From: Bacteroidota bacterium
GTDB lineage: Bacteria > Bacteroidota > Ignavibacteria > Ignavibacteriales > Melioribacteraceae
NCBI GenBank assembly: GCA_018818065.1
Contig: JAHISV010000009.1
Span: 304,867 to 368,866, forward strand
Reading direction: 5' to 3'
Length of the DNA stretch: 64,000 nucleotides
Of the stretch, positions 20,201-29,000 are shown piece by piece. How positions within the stretch are numbered: position 1 is the stretch's first letter; every line of letters begins with the position of its first letter. The notes under the pieces are model-generated. The model did no database searches, had not been told where the DNA came from, and saw only the letters and a list, made by a program, of their open reading frames with translations. The position numbers and the translations under genes were made by a program.

Positions 20201-21178
20201 CTTATTCCTTGTAACTTTTCCTTCGCCTGACGAGTATTCCCAAAAATCAACACCACGACCGTAGAATAAGATGTAATCATCATTATTGAAAGAACCGTCA
20301 TTCTCGCCTTCAACATAAATGGCTGTTTCAACTAAACCCTCAGGCCTCTCACTTGATATCGATTCGGGAAGTTGATATCCGCCATTGTTATAAATCTTAA
20401 TGGTGCGTGGGTCAACAGTGGCTGCATCAATACCCATTTGCGATAACATGCTGCGGCTTATTTTATAAATTCCTTCATTAGGGCATTCAAACTGGTACCA
20501 GGTTCCAGAAGCTAAAACCGAGTCTTCAGTTTTGCCAAGTTTCTTCCTAGCGGAGGACGTAATCCAGTTTTTTGCTACGTCAAAATTTAGAACAGCACCT
20601 TTCAGTCTGCTGTCAACATTACCACGCATTATCTGATCATTCCCTTGTCCGAAACGAACAGCAACAACAATTTTTTTATAGACTTTTATTTGCCCCTTAA
20701 CATGATCATATTCTACCGGGTGAAGTCTGATGGATTGGACATTCAGATTTCTAGTAAGACCAAACTCTCCAAGCGTAGCTGAAGAAATGTATTCCTCACT
20801 TTTCCAAAAATTCCGGTCAAAATTTTCTGAACGATCTTTCCCAAATTCTTCTCCGGGAATTAATTTGCCTTCAATTATATCATACTCAGTATTAATTACG
20901 GAAATGGTTGTACCAAATTCTGAAGGAACTCCTACGTTAACTTCTTTAACTGGAAGTCGATATGTTTCGGTATCGAAATCATAGCTGGAATATGTATTTA
21001 AAACAGGGACTTTTACAAATTTTTGGTTTTGAGAATCCGAATCAGATCTATCAACGAGAATTGGGTTGTATTCAAAAACAAGACTTGTATTGGAAGAGGA
21101 GATTACTCTTATTTCCTGAGCATTACTCAAAAAATGGCATAAAAAAAGGAATACAACTATAGAGAATCTTGACTTCAT
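17240..21178 (-). CDS. porU: T9SS C-terminal signal peptidase/sortase PorU (gingipain-like, family C25)
   Basis: A 1312-residue exported protein with a signal peptide and a long N-terminal beta region (about 30-560). The C25 catalytic domain (about 580-940) carries FGDGNYDYY, the catalytic His H833 in FIGHGNPEKWAHE, and the catalytic Cys C867 in AATCDYGKYD. Ig-like domains follow, then a C-terminal sorting-type module (NYPNPFSGNTTF, ending LGKLAIIR). PorU removes cargo sorting signals and attaches the proteins to the cell surface. GGAG lies seven bases before the ATG. Next to porV, this is strong context for a functional T9SS. Confidence 0.92.
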   Translation of the reverse strand: MKSRFSIVVFLFLCHFLSNAQEIRVISSSNTSLVFEYNPILVDRSDSDSQNQKFVKVPVLNTYSSYDFDTETYRLPVKEVNVGVPSEFGTTISVINTEYDIIEGKLIPGEEFGKDRSENFDRNFWKSEEYISSATLGEFGLTRNLNVQSIRLHPVEYDHVKGQIKVYKKIVVAVRFGQGNDQIMRGNVDSRLKGAVLNFDVAKNWITSSARKKLGKTEDSVLASGTWYQFECPNEGIYKISRSMLSQMGIDAATVDPRTIKIYNNGGYQLPESISSERPEGLVETAIYVEGENDGSFNNDDYILFYGRGVDFWEYSSGEGKVTRNKNQFSKHNYFWITSGGSVGNRMAGKNSVSGTADVVQNTSLAYRFIDKDIINIGETGRDMFGDKFTPTSPEKTYLTKLDGRVAGSTINYSFRFANKGSSNIPLTISETGTEIYNRNLSRVYGTYTIAIEHRGVASFSGTLIEGRSNLKVRAAISGQSDEVFIDFMDIEYSKELRAIQDSLLFFSNGVNGLIKYELNNFTNSSIMVFDISDYANVSLVSNASISGGNFTFQANETSSSLSKYYGVAPTAYLAPSNFVQVSNSNLRGDLAGAEFIIITHPDFIELANEFKTYRSTSQYNSVSAKVIDVNDIYNEFSGGSLDPAAIRNFLQFAYENWNTTPFYVSLFGDGNYDYYNAQGLDENFIPTYQTIQSLHEINSFPSDDYYVRISGDDLKSDLAIGRLNIKTVDDAETILNKIRLYEQDTDRSLWKNVITLVADDGPTTQGDDGSTHTSQSERLANNIIPGYFIEDKIYLAAYPTVISGAGRRKPDVNRAIVNAVNQGTLMLNFIGHGNPEKWAHEEVFTTDASIPQLQNEKYFFLTAATCDYGKYDQVEAQSAAEIMMLMEHGSIGALTAVRPVYSSLNAALNETFYRNLFDNPSNPNYCVGDAFFLTKQTRTGDNDEKFHLFGDPTLRLNVPRYEATIDSINSQSLAQSVQIKALSQVEIKGRVLNENGSETGFNGEAIITVFDSDNVIQLPEMNYQMDVHGGIIFKGRATIESGKYEISFVVPKDISYADEKGRVLVYIYNENIDGLGFTRNVIVGGTNENIENDGAGPEIEIFYDDYEFDNAYVVNPDFNLLVTLSDETGLNTTGTGVGHRLEGILNNDDEHPIDFSNYFIGDVNTGGKAGKVEYRFTNLEAGEYNLKIKAWDVFNNQSIGESFFSVTNADGLAVENVVNYPNPFSGNTTFTFQHNLASALNVMIRVYTIAGRMVREIEEFNVFEKFVRLSWDGRDEDGNMLANGTYLYKVNVETVDGEYSKNVLGKLAIIR

Positions 21179-21303
21179 TCTAAAACTCCGTTTACTATTT
21201 TTTTGTCAACTAAGAGATAAAGTTAGACATATTCAACAACATTAGTCAATACTAAAATAGTAACAAAGCCTCTATAGGTAATTCCTGTTTTTTTTGATGT
21301 AGT

Positions 21304-21333
21304 AATTTAGCTAAGTTAAAACTAGAATGTCAA
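21304..21333 (-). promoter_or_regulatory. Weak candidate promoter upstream of porU
   Basis: TTGACA on the minus strand (complement of 21328-21333) is followed after 18 bases by TAAATT (complement of 21304-21309). It lies in the 213-base gap between the HD gene and porU, giving a leader of roughly 120 bases. The -35 box is perfect and the -10 box poor. Confidence 0.3.
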
Positions 21334-21391
21334 GTCTAAAACTGACCCAAAATTCAGAATTGCAATATAGCTTAAATCACAATTTTTATGA

Positions 21392-21961
21392 TCATAATCC
21401 TAATAAATCCTTTTTTCTCTTCATTGCGTTAATGCAACAATCAATATGAGCATCAAGTTCCACCTCAAGTTCTTTTGCACCATTAATTATATCCTCTCTA
21501 TTTACTGCCCTGGCAAATCCCTTGTCTTTCATTTTTTTCTTAACAGATTTCACTTGTACTTCCTCAATACTCTTGCTGGGACGGACGTATGTAACTGCAG
21601 TTATAAACCCAGCCAATTCATCGCAGGCAAATAGCACTTTTCTCAGGAGATTGTTTCGAGGCACACCTGAATAATTAGCGTGGGAAAGTATCGCGTTTCT
21701 GAATTCTTCATCAAATCCTTTCTCAGCAAGAATTTTAGAACCTTCAGCAGGATGTTCTTCCTCGGAGGGAAATCTTTCATAATCAAAGTCATGAAGTAAG
21801 GCAACATTCCCCCAGTACTCCACATCCTCACCATATTTTTCCGCGTAAGCTAAAACACAGGCTTCTACTGCATAAGCATGTTTTAATAAGGCATCGCTCA
21901 TTGTATATTCTTTTAAAATACTATGACAAAATTCTCTGTCTCTCATATTTTCTGCTGACAT
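21392..21961 (-). CDS. HD-domain metal-dependent phosphohydrolase
   Basis: A 189-residue soluble protein with the HD-superfamily metal site in order: H28, H57-D58 (ALLHDFDYE), H70, H94 and D114 (FACDELAGF). The pattern fits stand-alone HDIG-type hydrolases acting on nucleotides or other phosphate esters. The substrate cannot be read from sequence. GGGAG lies five bases before the ATG. The gene starts 23 bases after nth ends, so the two may share a transcript. Confidence 0.8.
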   Translation of the reverse strand: MSAENMRDREFCHSILKEYTMSDALLKHAYAVEACVLAYAEKYGEDVEYWGNVALLHDFDYERFPSEEEHPAEGSKILAEKGFDEEFRNAILSHANYSGVPRNNLLRKVLFACDELAGFITAVTYVRPSKSIEEVQVKSVKKKMKDKGFARAVNREDIINGAKELEVELDAHIDCCINAMKRKKDLLGL

Positions 21962-21984
21962 TAATTCTCCCTTTGATACTATTA

Positions 21985-22617
21985 TTATTTATTTGATGAA
22001 GGGCAATAGTTCGCTATAACACATTCCGGACATTTTGGTCTTCGCGCAATGCACACCTTGCGTCCATGTGTAGCCAACCAATGAGAAGTATTGATCCAGT
22101 ATTTATCAGGAAGCAATTCTTTCAACTCTTCTTCAATTTTTTCCGGATTTTTTGATTCGGTAAATCCCAATAAATTTGATAATCGTTTTACATGTGTATC
22201 CACAGCAATTGCTGGGATTCCAAATGCGTTACCAGCGACAACAGAAGCAGTTTTGCGTCCCACACCTGACAGTTGAGTAAGTTGATCAAAATCTTTTGGA
22301 ACTTTTCCTTTGTGCTTTTCAATCAGTTCACTACAGCAGTTTTTTATGCTCTTTGCCTTTTGATGATAGAACCCTGTTGAAAAAATATCCTTTTCCAACT
22401 CTTCAATATCACATTCAACAAAGTCTTGTGGCTTTTTATATTTTTTGAACAATTCCTTTGTCACAATATTAACACGTTCATCGGTGCATTGTGCCGAGAG
22501 TATAGTGGAAATAAGAAGTTGAAATGCACCATTATATTCCAAGGCAGGTTTTACTTCGGGGTACTCTTTTGAGAGTATTTCAACTATTGTGAGAGCACGC
22601 TTTTTAATTCCATCCAT
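21985..22617 (-). CDS. nth: Endonuclease III (base-excision repair DNA glycosylase/AP lyase)
   Basis: Removes oxidised pyrimidines and nicks AP sites. I place the start at the ATG at 22617, not at the upstream in-frame ATG at 22680, for two reasons. A TGAGGAA Shine-Dalgarno precedes it by nine bases, and it puts the catalytic residues at K122 (GVGRKTA) and D140 (AVDTHV), close to E. coli K120 and D138. The helix-hairpin-helix LSGVGRKTASVVAG is intact. The C-terminal [4Fe-4S] cluster cysteines follow the usual C-x6-C-x2-C-x5-C spacing (CIARRPKCPECVIANYC). Confidence 0.97.
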   Translation of the reverse strand: MDGIKKRALTIVEILSKEYPEVKPALEYNGAFQLLISTILSAQCTDERVNIVTKELFKKYKKPQDFVECDIEELEKDIFSTGFYHQKAKSIKNCCSELIEKHKGKVPKDFDQLTQLSGVGRKTASVVAGNAFGIPAIAVDTHVKRLSNLLGFTESKNPEKIEEELKELLPDKYWINTSHWLATHGRKVCIARRPKCPECVIANYCPSSNK

Positions 22618-22626
22618 AAAAAAATG

Positions 22627-22633
22627 TTCCTCA
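22627..22633 (-). promoter_or_regulatory. Ribosome binding site fixing the nth start
   Basis: TGAGGAA on the minus strand, nine bases before the ATG at 22617. The upstream alternative ATG at 22680 has no Shine-Dalgarno. Confidence 0.6.
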
Positions 22634-22910
22634 TGATATAACTGTGGGAAAATAAAGATTTTTTCTCTCTTTTCACACATTGAAAATTACTGAATTGCTA
22701 AATTGATTAATTGTTACATCGTTGGTAGAATATTAAAAAAAGTTTGTAAAGTTGAAAAATAGTTGGACTCTGTAAATATGATCAATTGTTTAAAGAGTGG
22801 AATTGTTTTTTAGTTCTGGATTACAAATTAACACACTATTGAATTTTCAGTTAAATCAGTAGTATCACAACAGGATTTCCACCAACATTCATATTACATT
22901 TTCACTCTGT

Positions 22911-22933
22911 GCCCTGCCAAACAAACGGCGGGC
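22911..22933. other. GC-rich hairpin in the nth/caspase gap
   Basis: GCCCTGCC (22911-22918) can pair with GGCGGGC (22927-22933) around an 8-base loop, with one bulged base. Short flanking sequences CTGTG (22907-22911) and CACAG (22957-22961) are also complementary, though the first shares a base with the stem. It stands out from its AT-rich surroundings. There is no T tract on the minus-strand side, so it is not a classical terminator for the caspase gene. It could be a repeat element or structured RNA. Confidence 0.35.
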
Positions 22934-22977
22934 TTTGTAACTCTTTGCCTTTAAGACACAGTCACTTATTTACTAGA

Positions 22978-25485
22978 CTACTTTTTAATAAAAATAAACT
23001 GTCCCCCCTCATCATTTGTATTCTTAATCCTATCCAAACGAGGTGATTGGTTGGAATTATTTGTAACAGCGACTTTAAACTCATTGTACAACTGCTCAAC
23101 ATCCATATACTTATTGTTATTTTCTTTCAAAGATTTAATAAGGTAATAAGTGAAAATTGAGTGCCCATCTTTACCTGCATCCTGAACAGGTTCTACTCCT
23201 CCTGATGTCATTGCTATTCTCGATGTCTTACTGTAAACCTGTCTGTAATACTTATTCATATCATTAGGATCTTTCTTTATACTTGTAGTTGTCAACCCCC
23301 TGAAAATATCTCCTGCAAAACAGGCGTCAGTAACAAGAAGAATATGTTTTGATTTTAATCCGGCTATTATATCACGTAAATCACTATTAGAGATATATCT
23401 GGAAATTAAATTTATTTTAGAACCTGCCGGAACCCAATAGCCACGATTTGTAATAGGATCAAGGTATCCATGTCCAGCATAATAAATGAATAGATTATCT
23501 TCGGCTGACATTTCATCGCTGATATTATATAGCATTTGGGTTATACCATCTTCGGTTGCATCTTCATCAAATAGTGTATAGATCTTGTCAATTTTGTAAT
23601 TCTCTTGCAGAACTTTAGCAACCTCACTTGCATCATTAACAGCATTGCCTAATGGTCTCCAAAATCCCTCGTATTTATTTATTCCAATAATAAGAGCATA
23701 ATATTTGCCCACTACAATATCTTCCAATTCGCGAATAACATAAAGTGTGTCAGAAGTAAGGTTGTATTTATTATCAAATGCCTGCAATACCAGTCTGTTT
23801 TCGCCCATTTTAAGTTGAATGTCAGTTTGAAATTCTCCGTTTGGCAGCAGGTTTGAAGTGACATTGTTTACTGTAACCTTAAAAACACCGCTTTCGTCAA
23901 TTGCTTTACCTCTCACGGATAATATCTCAGACTTATGAACGACCTGAATACCCCTAGTTGTTTTAGGTTCGTAGATGGTAAGTTCCGGTCCGGTTTTATC
24001 CACGGGTTGAATTATGGTGAAAGCAACTACTGATGAAGTATTCTTAATATTAATTGCGCGAACTGTCACTCTGTTAACTCCTTCGCCGGGACTCACATAG
24101 GCTTCAAACTCTCCTCGGGTTGTTCTTTGTACAACTATATCATTCAGACTTACAACAATTTCCTTAATACCTAATTCGTCACTCGCCAAACCTTTTACCC
24201 GAACATATTTATCATCAGAGGTTAATTCCATACTATTTGTTAATACTGGATCAGTAATAGTTATTTGAGGAGGTATTATCAGCTGATTAGAAATAATAGT
24301 AAATGTCTTTGAAGTACTTTTATTCTTAGCATTAATTGCAGTCACAGTAATACTGTTTCTTCCATCTTTTAAATTAACCACTGATGAAAATTGACCAACA
24401 TTATTAAGTTCTACTTCCATACCATTAACAGTTAGTTTAGAAATACCAAATGCATCTTCAACTTTACCATTAATAGTTATTTGGTCATTGTTAAATACTA
24501 ATTCATTTGTCTCTGATAAATTCAAAGAACTCAAATCGAATGCGGGTGCGGTAATGCTGGAAACTATTGTCAACACTTCAATTGTAGATTTGTCTTTAAT
24601 ATTCTTGGCGTTCACTGTAATTTTATTGCTTCCCTCATTAAGCTGAATGGTTTCTCTAAATTTTCCATCCTGCGCAACTTCCACTGACTGACCATTGATA
24701 TAGAGTGACTTGATGCCGTAACTGTCTGTTATCTGACCAACTATCTCAATTCTATCGGCTATAACAACGAGTTCTTTATTCGGTGAAAGCTTAAGAGTAG
24801 GGAAACTTACAATAGGAGGAAATATTTCCTCGGAAACAATAATGAATTCCTTCTCGAATGTTTTGTCTTTATGATTTACAGCTTTCACAGATACCTTATT
24901 CTCTCCTTTAACCAAGGAAAGAACAATACTGAAGTTTCCATTTTCCTGAACATCAACCGATGCATCATTTACCACAAAACTTTTCAGGCCGTATTCATCA
25001 GTAATTCGTCCTCTCAAAGTATAACTATCACCGGAAAAATTTAGCGTGTTGGAACCTGTCAGATACAAACCAGGGAACTCAACCTGAGGCGGAAGATAAT
25101 CGGGACTGAAAAGTACGGTGAACTCAGTTTGCGCCTTACCATCCGTAACATTCTCGACATCAATAGTGAAGGTATTTTCACCTTCTGATAAAACTACACT
25201 CGTCTCGAAATTTCCATCATCGGCAAAGTTTATTCGCTTGTTGTTAAGAAATACCGCTCTGATTTTATTTTCATCCTCAATTTTTCCACTAATTGTAATA
25301 CTCTCTTCCTTTGAGGAGAGCACTCCACTTGAAGGAAGATTCATCCTTTCCATATTTATTACAGGAATTGTTTTTGTTAATTCCTTTTTCGGCCTTAAGG
25401 TAAATGATTTACTGATACTTCTGTTCGTTTGAGCTAGTGTTACTGACACCATAACAACAGAAATCAATATTATTAACTTTTTCAT
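22978..25485 (-). CDS. Secreted caspase-like (C14) protease with six Ig-like repeats
   Basis: An 835-residue protein with a signal peptide (1 to about 18). Six repeats of about 90 residues cover roughly 45-585. Each has a core like ITISGKIEDENKI / xxVNGxxVxVxxxGxF / LxxGxNxITVxAxNxKxKS, resembling bacterial Ig/cadherin-like domains. The caspase domain (about 587-835) starts at YYALIIGINKY and has the catalytic dyad intact: H672 in YYAGHGYL and C722 in LLVTDACFAGD. The C-terminus ends FIFIKK without a T9SS sorting domain, so it may be periplasmic. Downstream of a small anchored protein by 36 bases. Bacterial caspases act in proteolysis and cell-death signalling; the role here is unknown. Confidence 0.88.
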   Translation of the reverse strand: MKKLIILISVVMVSVTLAQTNRSISKSFTLRPKKELTKTIPVINMERMNLPSSGVLSSKEESITISGKIEDENKIRAVFLNNKRINFADDGNFETSVVLSEGENTFTIDVENVTDGKAQTEFTVLFSPDYLPPQVEFPGLYLTGSNTLNFSGDSYTLRGRITDEYGLKSFVVNDASVDVQENGNFSIVLSLVKGENKVSVKAVNHKDKTFEKEFIIVSEEIFPPIVSFPTLKLSPNKELVVIADRIEIVGQITDSYGIKSLYINGQSVEVAQDGKFRETIQLNEGSNKITVNAKNIKDKSTIEVLTIVSSITAPAFDLSSLNLSETNELVFNNDQITINGKVEDAFGISKLTVNGMEVELNNVGQFSSVVNLKDGRNSITVTAINAKNKSTSKTFTIISNQLIIPPQITITDPVLTNSMELTSDDKYVRVKGLASDELGIKEIVVSLNDIVVQRTTRGEFEAYVSPGEGVNRVTVRAINIKNTSSVVAFTIIQPVDKTGPELTIYEPKTTRGIQVVHKSEILSVRGKAIDESGVFKVTVNNVTSNLLPNGEFQTDIQLKMGENRLVLQAFDNKYNLTSDTLYVIRELEDIVVGKYYALIIGINKYEGFWRPLGNAVNDASEVAKVLQENYKIDKIYTLFDEDATEDGITQMLYNISDEMSAEDNLFIYYAGHGYLDPITNRGYWVPAGSKINLISRYISNSDLRDIIAGLKSKHILLVTDACFAGDIFRGLTTTSIKKDPNDMNKYYRQVYSKTSRIAMTSGGVEPVQDAGKDGHSIFTYYLIKSLKENNNKYMDVEQLYNEFKVAVTNNSNQSPRLDRIKNTNDEGGQFIFIKK

Positions 25486-25521
25486 TTTTACACCTTACAT
25501 GTAATATCTCAAATAAAACAA

Positions 25522-26022
25522 TTATCTCGCTGGTGGTAAAGGAAAACTACCACTCGTTGGAGTGGTTGTACCACCACCATCATCTCCACTGCCCCCGCCG
25601 GCTAGTATTGCAACTACCGCCGCGGCAGCTCCGCCAAGAACATAATAATACCAGGTTGAGCCAGACGCTTTGCCCACGTCTACTGCAAATAAGTACTCTG
25701 CTCCCTCAACAATGTTTTTGTAATCTTCAAATATTTTCCATATAACTTTTTTATTAACTCCTGCTTTTATCCCGCTACCAAAATCACCAGTCGCTGTTTT
25801 TACTTCCACCCTGAATTGTGTGTTTCCAGCCATTAGAAGGTTTATTGTAACATCATATTTCTCGTTTATCTCCCCTAATAAATCATAGGTAATTAAGATC
25901 TCATTCTCGTTTAGCCATTCGAATTCAATATTATCACACTTAGCCCCTTGTGAAAATCCATTTTGATAGAAAAACAAAAGGAAGACAAAAACACTAAACA
26001 GTATATTTTTACTTAAACACAT
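25522..26022 (-). CDS. Small exported protein with beta-domain, hydrophobic anchor and Gly/Thr/Pro tail
   Basis: A 166-residue protein of unknown function. It has a signal peptide (about 1-25) and a compact beta domain (about 28-115) with FEWLNENEILITYDL, then GDFGSGIKAGVNKKVIWKI. The second segment resembles the small GDVG/GxNKxIVWD beta module that precedes sulfatase-modifying-factor-like domains in some Bacteroidota proteins. One transmembrane helix (about 123-142) and a low-complexity tail (GGGSGDDGGG onward) complete it. It sits between the LamG T9SS gene (15-base gap) and the caspase gene (36-base gap), so it is probably cotranscribed with both. Confidence 0.65.
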   Translation of the reverse strand: MCLSKNILFSVFVFLLFFYQNGFSQGAKCDNIEFEWLNENEILITYDLLGEINEKYDVTINLLMAGNTQFRVEVKTATGDFGSGIKAGVNKKVIWKIFEDYKNIVEGAEYLFAVDVGKASGSTWYYYVLGGAAAAVVAILAGGGSGDDGGGTTTPTSGSFPLPPAR

Positions 26023-26037
26023 GGTTTTTCTCCACCA

Positions 26038-29000
26038 TTATTTGATCAATACCATTTTCTTTGAAAGAATATTTTTCAGAGTGTTCATTCTGCATAAATA
26101 TATTCCACTCGTTACAATAGCGCCATAATCGTCCCGCGCATCCCAATCGAAATAATGGATCCCGGAATCAAGTCTACCCTTATAAATTGTTTTGATTTTC
26201 TGCCCAAGAATATTGTAAACCTCTAAAACGATATCCTCTCTTTCAGGAATTTTCACTCCAATTTTTGTCGAAAGATTGAAAGGGTTTGGATAATTATTAA
26301 TCAACTCAAAATCTCTTGGGGTAATTTCTTCCAGTTTATTTTCTATTAAATTTTCTTCCCCAATTAATAAACACATCGGGGTTTCAGTCCGCGACGAGGT
26401 GAATGTATATATTGCTTCTTCACGCAGATTTACAGACTTAGCCAGGTTGTTATCAACAAGAAAAACATCATATTCGTCAGGTACTTCTGCTATTGATTCA
26501 AAAGTCAGATTAATTTCATCGTTGAGTCTTGAACTGACTACAAAATCCCATTCTTCAATCCCTTCAATACTGGAGCGAATATCTGACCTGAACATCGAAT
26601 TGTTTTCATCCCAATCGGGTCTGTAAAAATATGCCATAGGTATTTCGCCAAAAATTCTTCCCTTACGTGCATCGAAATTATCAAGTTCACGAGAAGCATT
26701 TTCAGAAATACCAAGAGAGGTTGTTTTATCCTCAAATTCCCCGTTGGAAACCGCAATGTCAATCTTCCATTCGTAAATATTTTCTTCTTTGTAGAGCCTC
26801 TCAAAACCTGGAGCAGGAACTAATAATTCAGTTCTTGTTGAACCAGTGTTATCAAATATGTATCCTCTATATGGATCAAGAGAGGAAGCAACAGTTAAGG
26901 AAGTTCCGTTCCAGTAAGTCGGCGCCTGAACATCTCCATTTATGGTTCGAATAATTGACCATGCAACACTTGACCAGATAGGTGACGTAATGAGATTCCA
27001 CCTGGACGCTGCCAAAGGAACAGATATCATTCCATCACTGTTAACATCGGCAGCACTTACTTCAACATCAGATATAGTTAATGTACCCTTGTTGATAATC
27101 CAGAACGCCCGACCTATTGTGCAATTGAATAAGCTGCCCCCATCGTAAACAACATAGTATGATGAACGGTCACCATTTGTCCCATTATCCCTGTATACCT
27201 GCCAATTTGTACTCTGAGAACCGGATAAAAAACTACTAATCGATCTACCGCTATTTCCCGGAAATCCGACAAGTCGATAATCTGTATCTCTGTAATCCCC
27301 CGGGTCATCATGGTTTGGGAATGATACTGTATTTGAAAGAGTTATTGTTGTTGGATAAGAATTACCAGCCTGGGTCACTGTTAAGGTTATTGGAGCATCA
27401 GATGCAGATGCATTTATGGAAGTGACAATTATTGAGGCCGACCGGCTGGTAGTTCCTAAATTTGCGTAGTAGTTAACCGCTATTGTTTCGTCACCAGAGC
27501 CCGTAGTTGGATCCAGTGTAAGCCAATTTGCATTGCTGCTAACGTTCCATGGAGCATTTGATGTTATTGTAAAATGTTTTATACCCGCGCCTGCAGAGAC
27601 ATTCCAACTGGAAGGATTGCATGCGAGTTTTATCTCTCCTAATACTCTTACATTATCAATATAGATGGATGAATTGGGAGCATTCGAAATCCAGACTCTT
27701 CCATATTGGATCGGTACCGGATCCATATAAGAGAAAATAAGCCTGTTATTGAAATAGACTCTAACATGATCGTCATAATAGTAAGCAACAAGATTATGCC
27801 ACTGATTTGTTTGTACTATTAAATCAATCTCATCAATGCTGGTATCAGTTTGAGTATCCGACTTTGAGAAGGTGACATAATTAATACTCGCATCAACGTT
27901 AATAATATACCTATAGTTGTTAGCCGTATTGTTCTTGAAACTTAATTGCATTGCTCCTGATAATATTTTAAAATCAATGCTAACCTGATAATTCTTCCAG
28001 GAATTATCCCCGATGAATGCTCCCTGCCACGAAGGATCGCCACCAGCCAGCACATGATTACCATCCACATCAGCAACATGCCAGCTATTATCCAACTCCC
28101 ATCCAAGTGCATCCCCATCCTCAAAATCGTCGACAAAATATTCTGTAGTATATGTAGGCAGGGCAGCATTAATCACAAATGGAGAATCGCTAACATCATT
28201 AACATTAATATCATTCACATACGTAATCCCAACAAAACACTCTGAGGAGGGTGTATTTGGAACAGTCCAGGTATAGGTTCCAATGTTAGCGTCCTCAGTA
28301 GTAATTACACTCCATGTGACAGCATTATCAGAACTATAAACGAGGGCAACTGTTTCCACATTCTGGCTATCCCAGGTAATATCATAAGTTGATCCAGCTT
28401 CAAGAGTTTCGCCTCCATTTGGAGAGTTAAGAGTTATAGACGGAGCAAAAGATGCATAAGTGTTGATCGCGTCATCAGCCTGAGCTTGTAAATCTTCAAG
28501 ATTCACCCCGGCAACAAGAGCGAATACAGATTTTGCCATAACATCTGTTGGAATAGTATACGGTCCTGTTCCAATAATAGCGCGTACGTCCCCAGGTTGG
28601 TTCAGAATATCAAACCTGTTTGTCAGAGCTTCAAAATAACTGATATCTGAATTTTCATCAAAGTCCACTGAGTTGAACCAGACTCTGTGACCAGATACTT
28701 GTGAATTAAGGGCGACAATTCCATAGTAATTTGGATTGGAAATATTTGCAACAGTGGCAGGATCTTCATACATATAACTAAGATTGCGGGATTCATCAAA
28801 ACCGCCAAGATTATTATATGCACTTCCAATATCCCAATCGGCTGCAATACCAATATATAGATCATTTAACTTCGCATCGCTATTATTAATAACAGCATAT
28901 TCAACAATAATGAAATTTCTTGTGGCATCAGTAGAAATGCAATGAGATCTCTGAGCAATGGTCACATCAATGGGGTCTTGTGCTTTTGCATCGTTATACT

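Larger units (their letters stand above)
22618..22977. other. Non-coding gap between nth and the caspase gene
   Basis: About 360 bases of mostly AT-rich sequence without a convincing gene. It contains the nth ribosome binding site, a T-rich stretch without a clear promoter, and one GC-rich hairpin (22911-22933) listed separately. No tRNA, repeat array or riboswitch was recognised. Confidence 0.5.

Noticed and set aside
22618..22680. N-terminal 21-codon extension of nth
   Set aside because: No ribosome binding site at the upstream ATG, and catalytic-residue numbering fits the shorter form.
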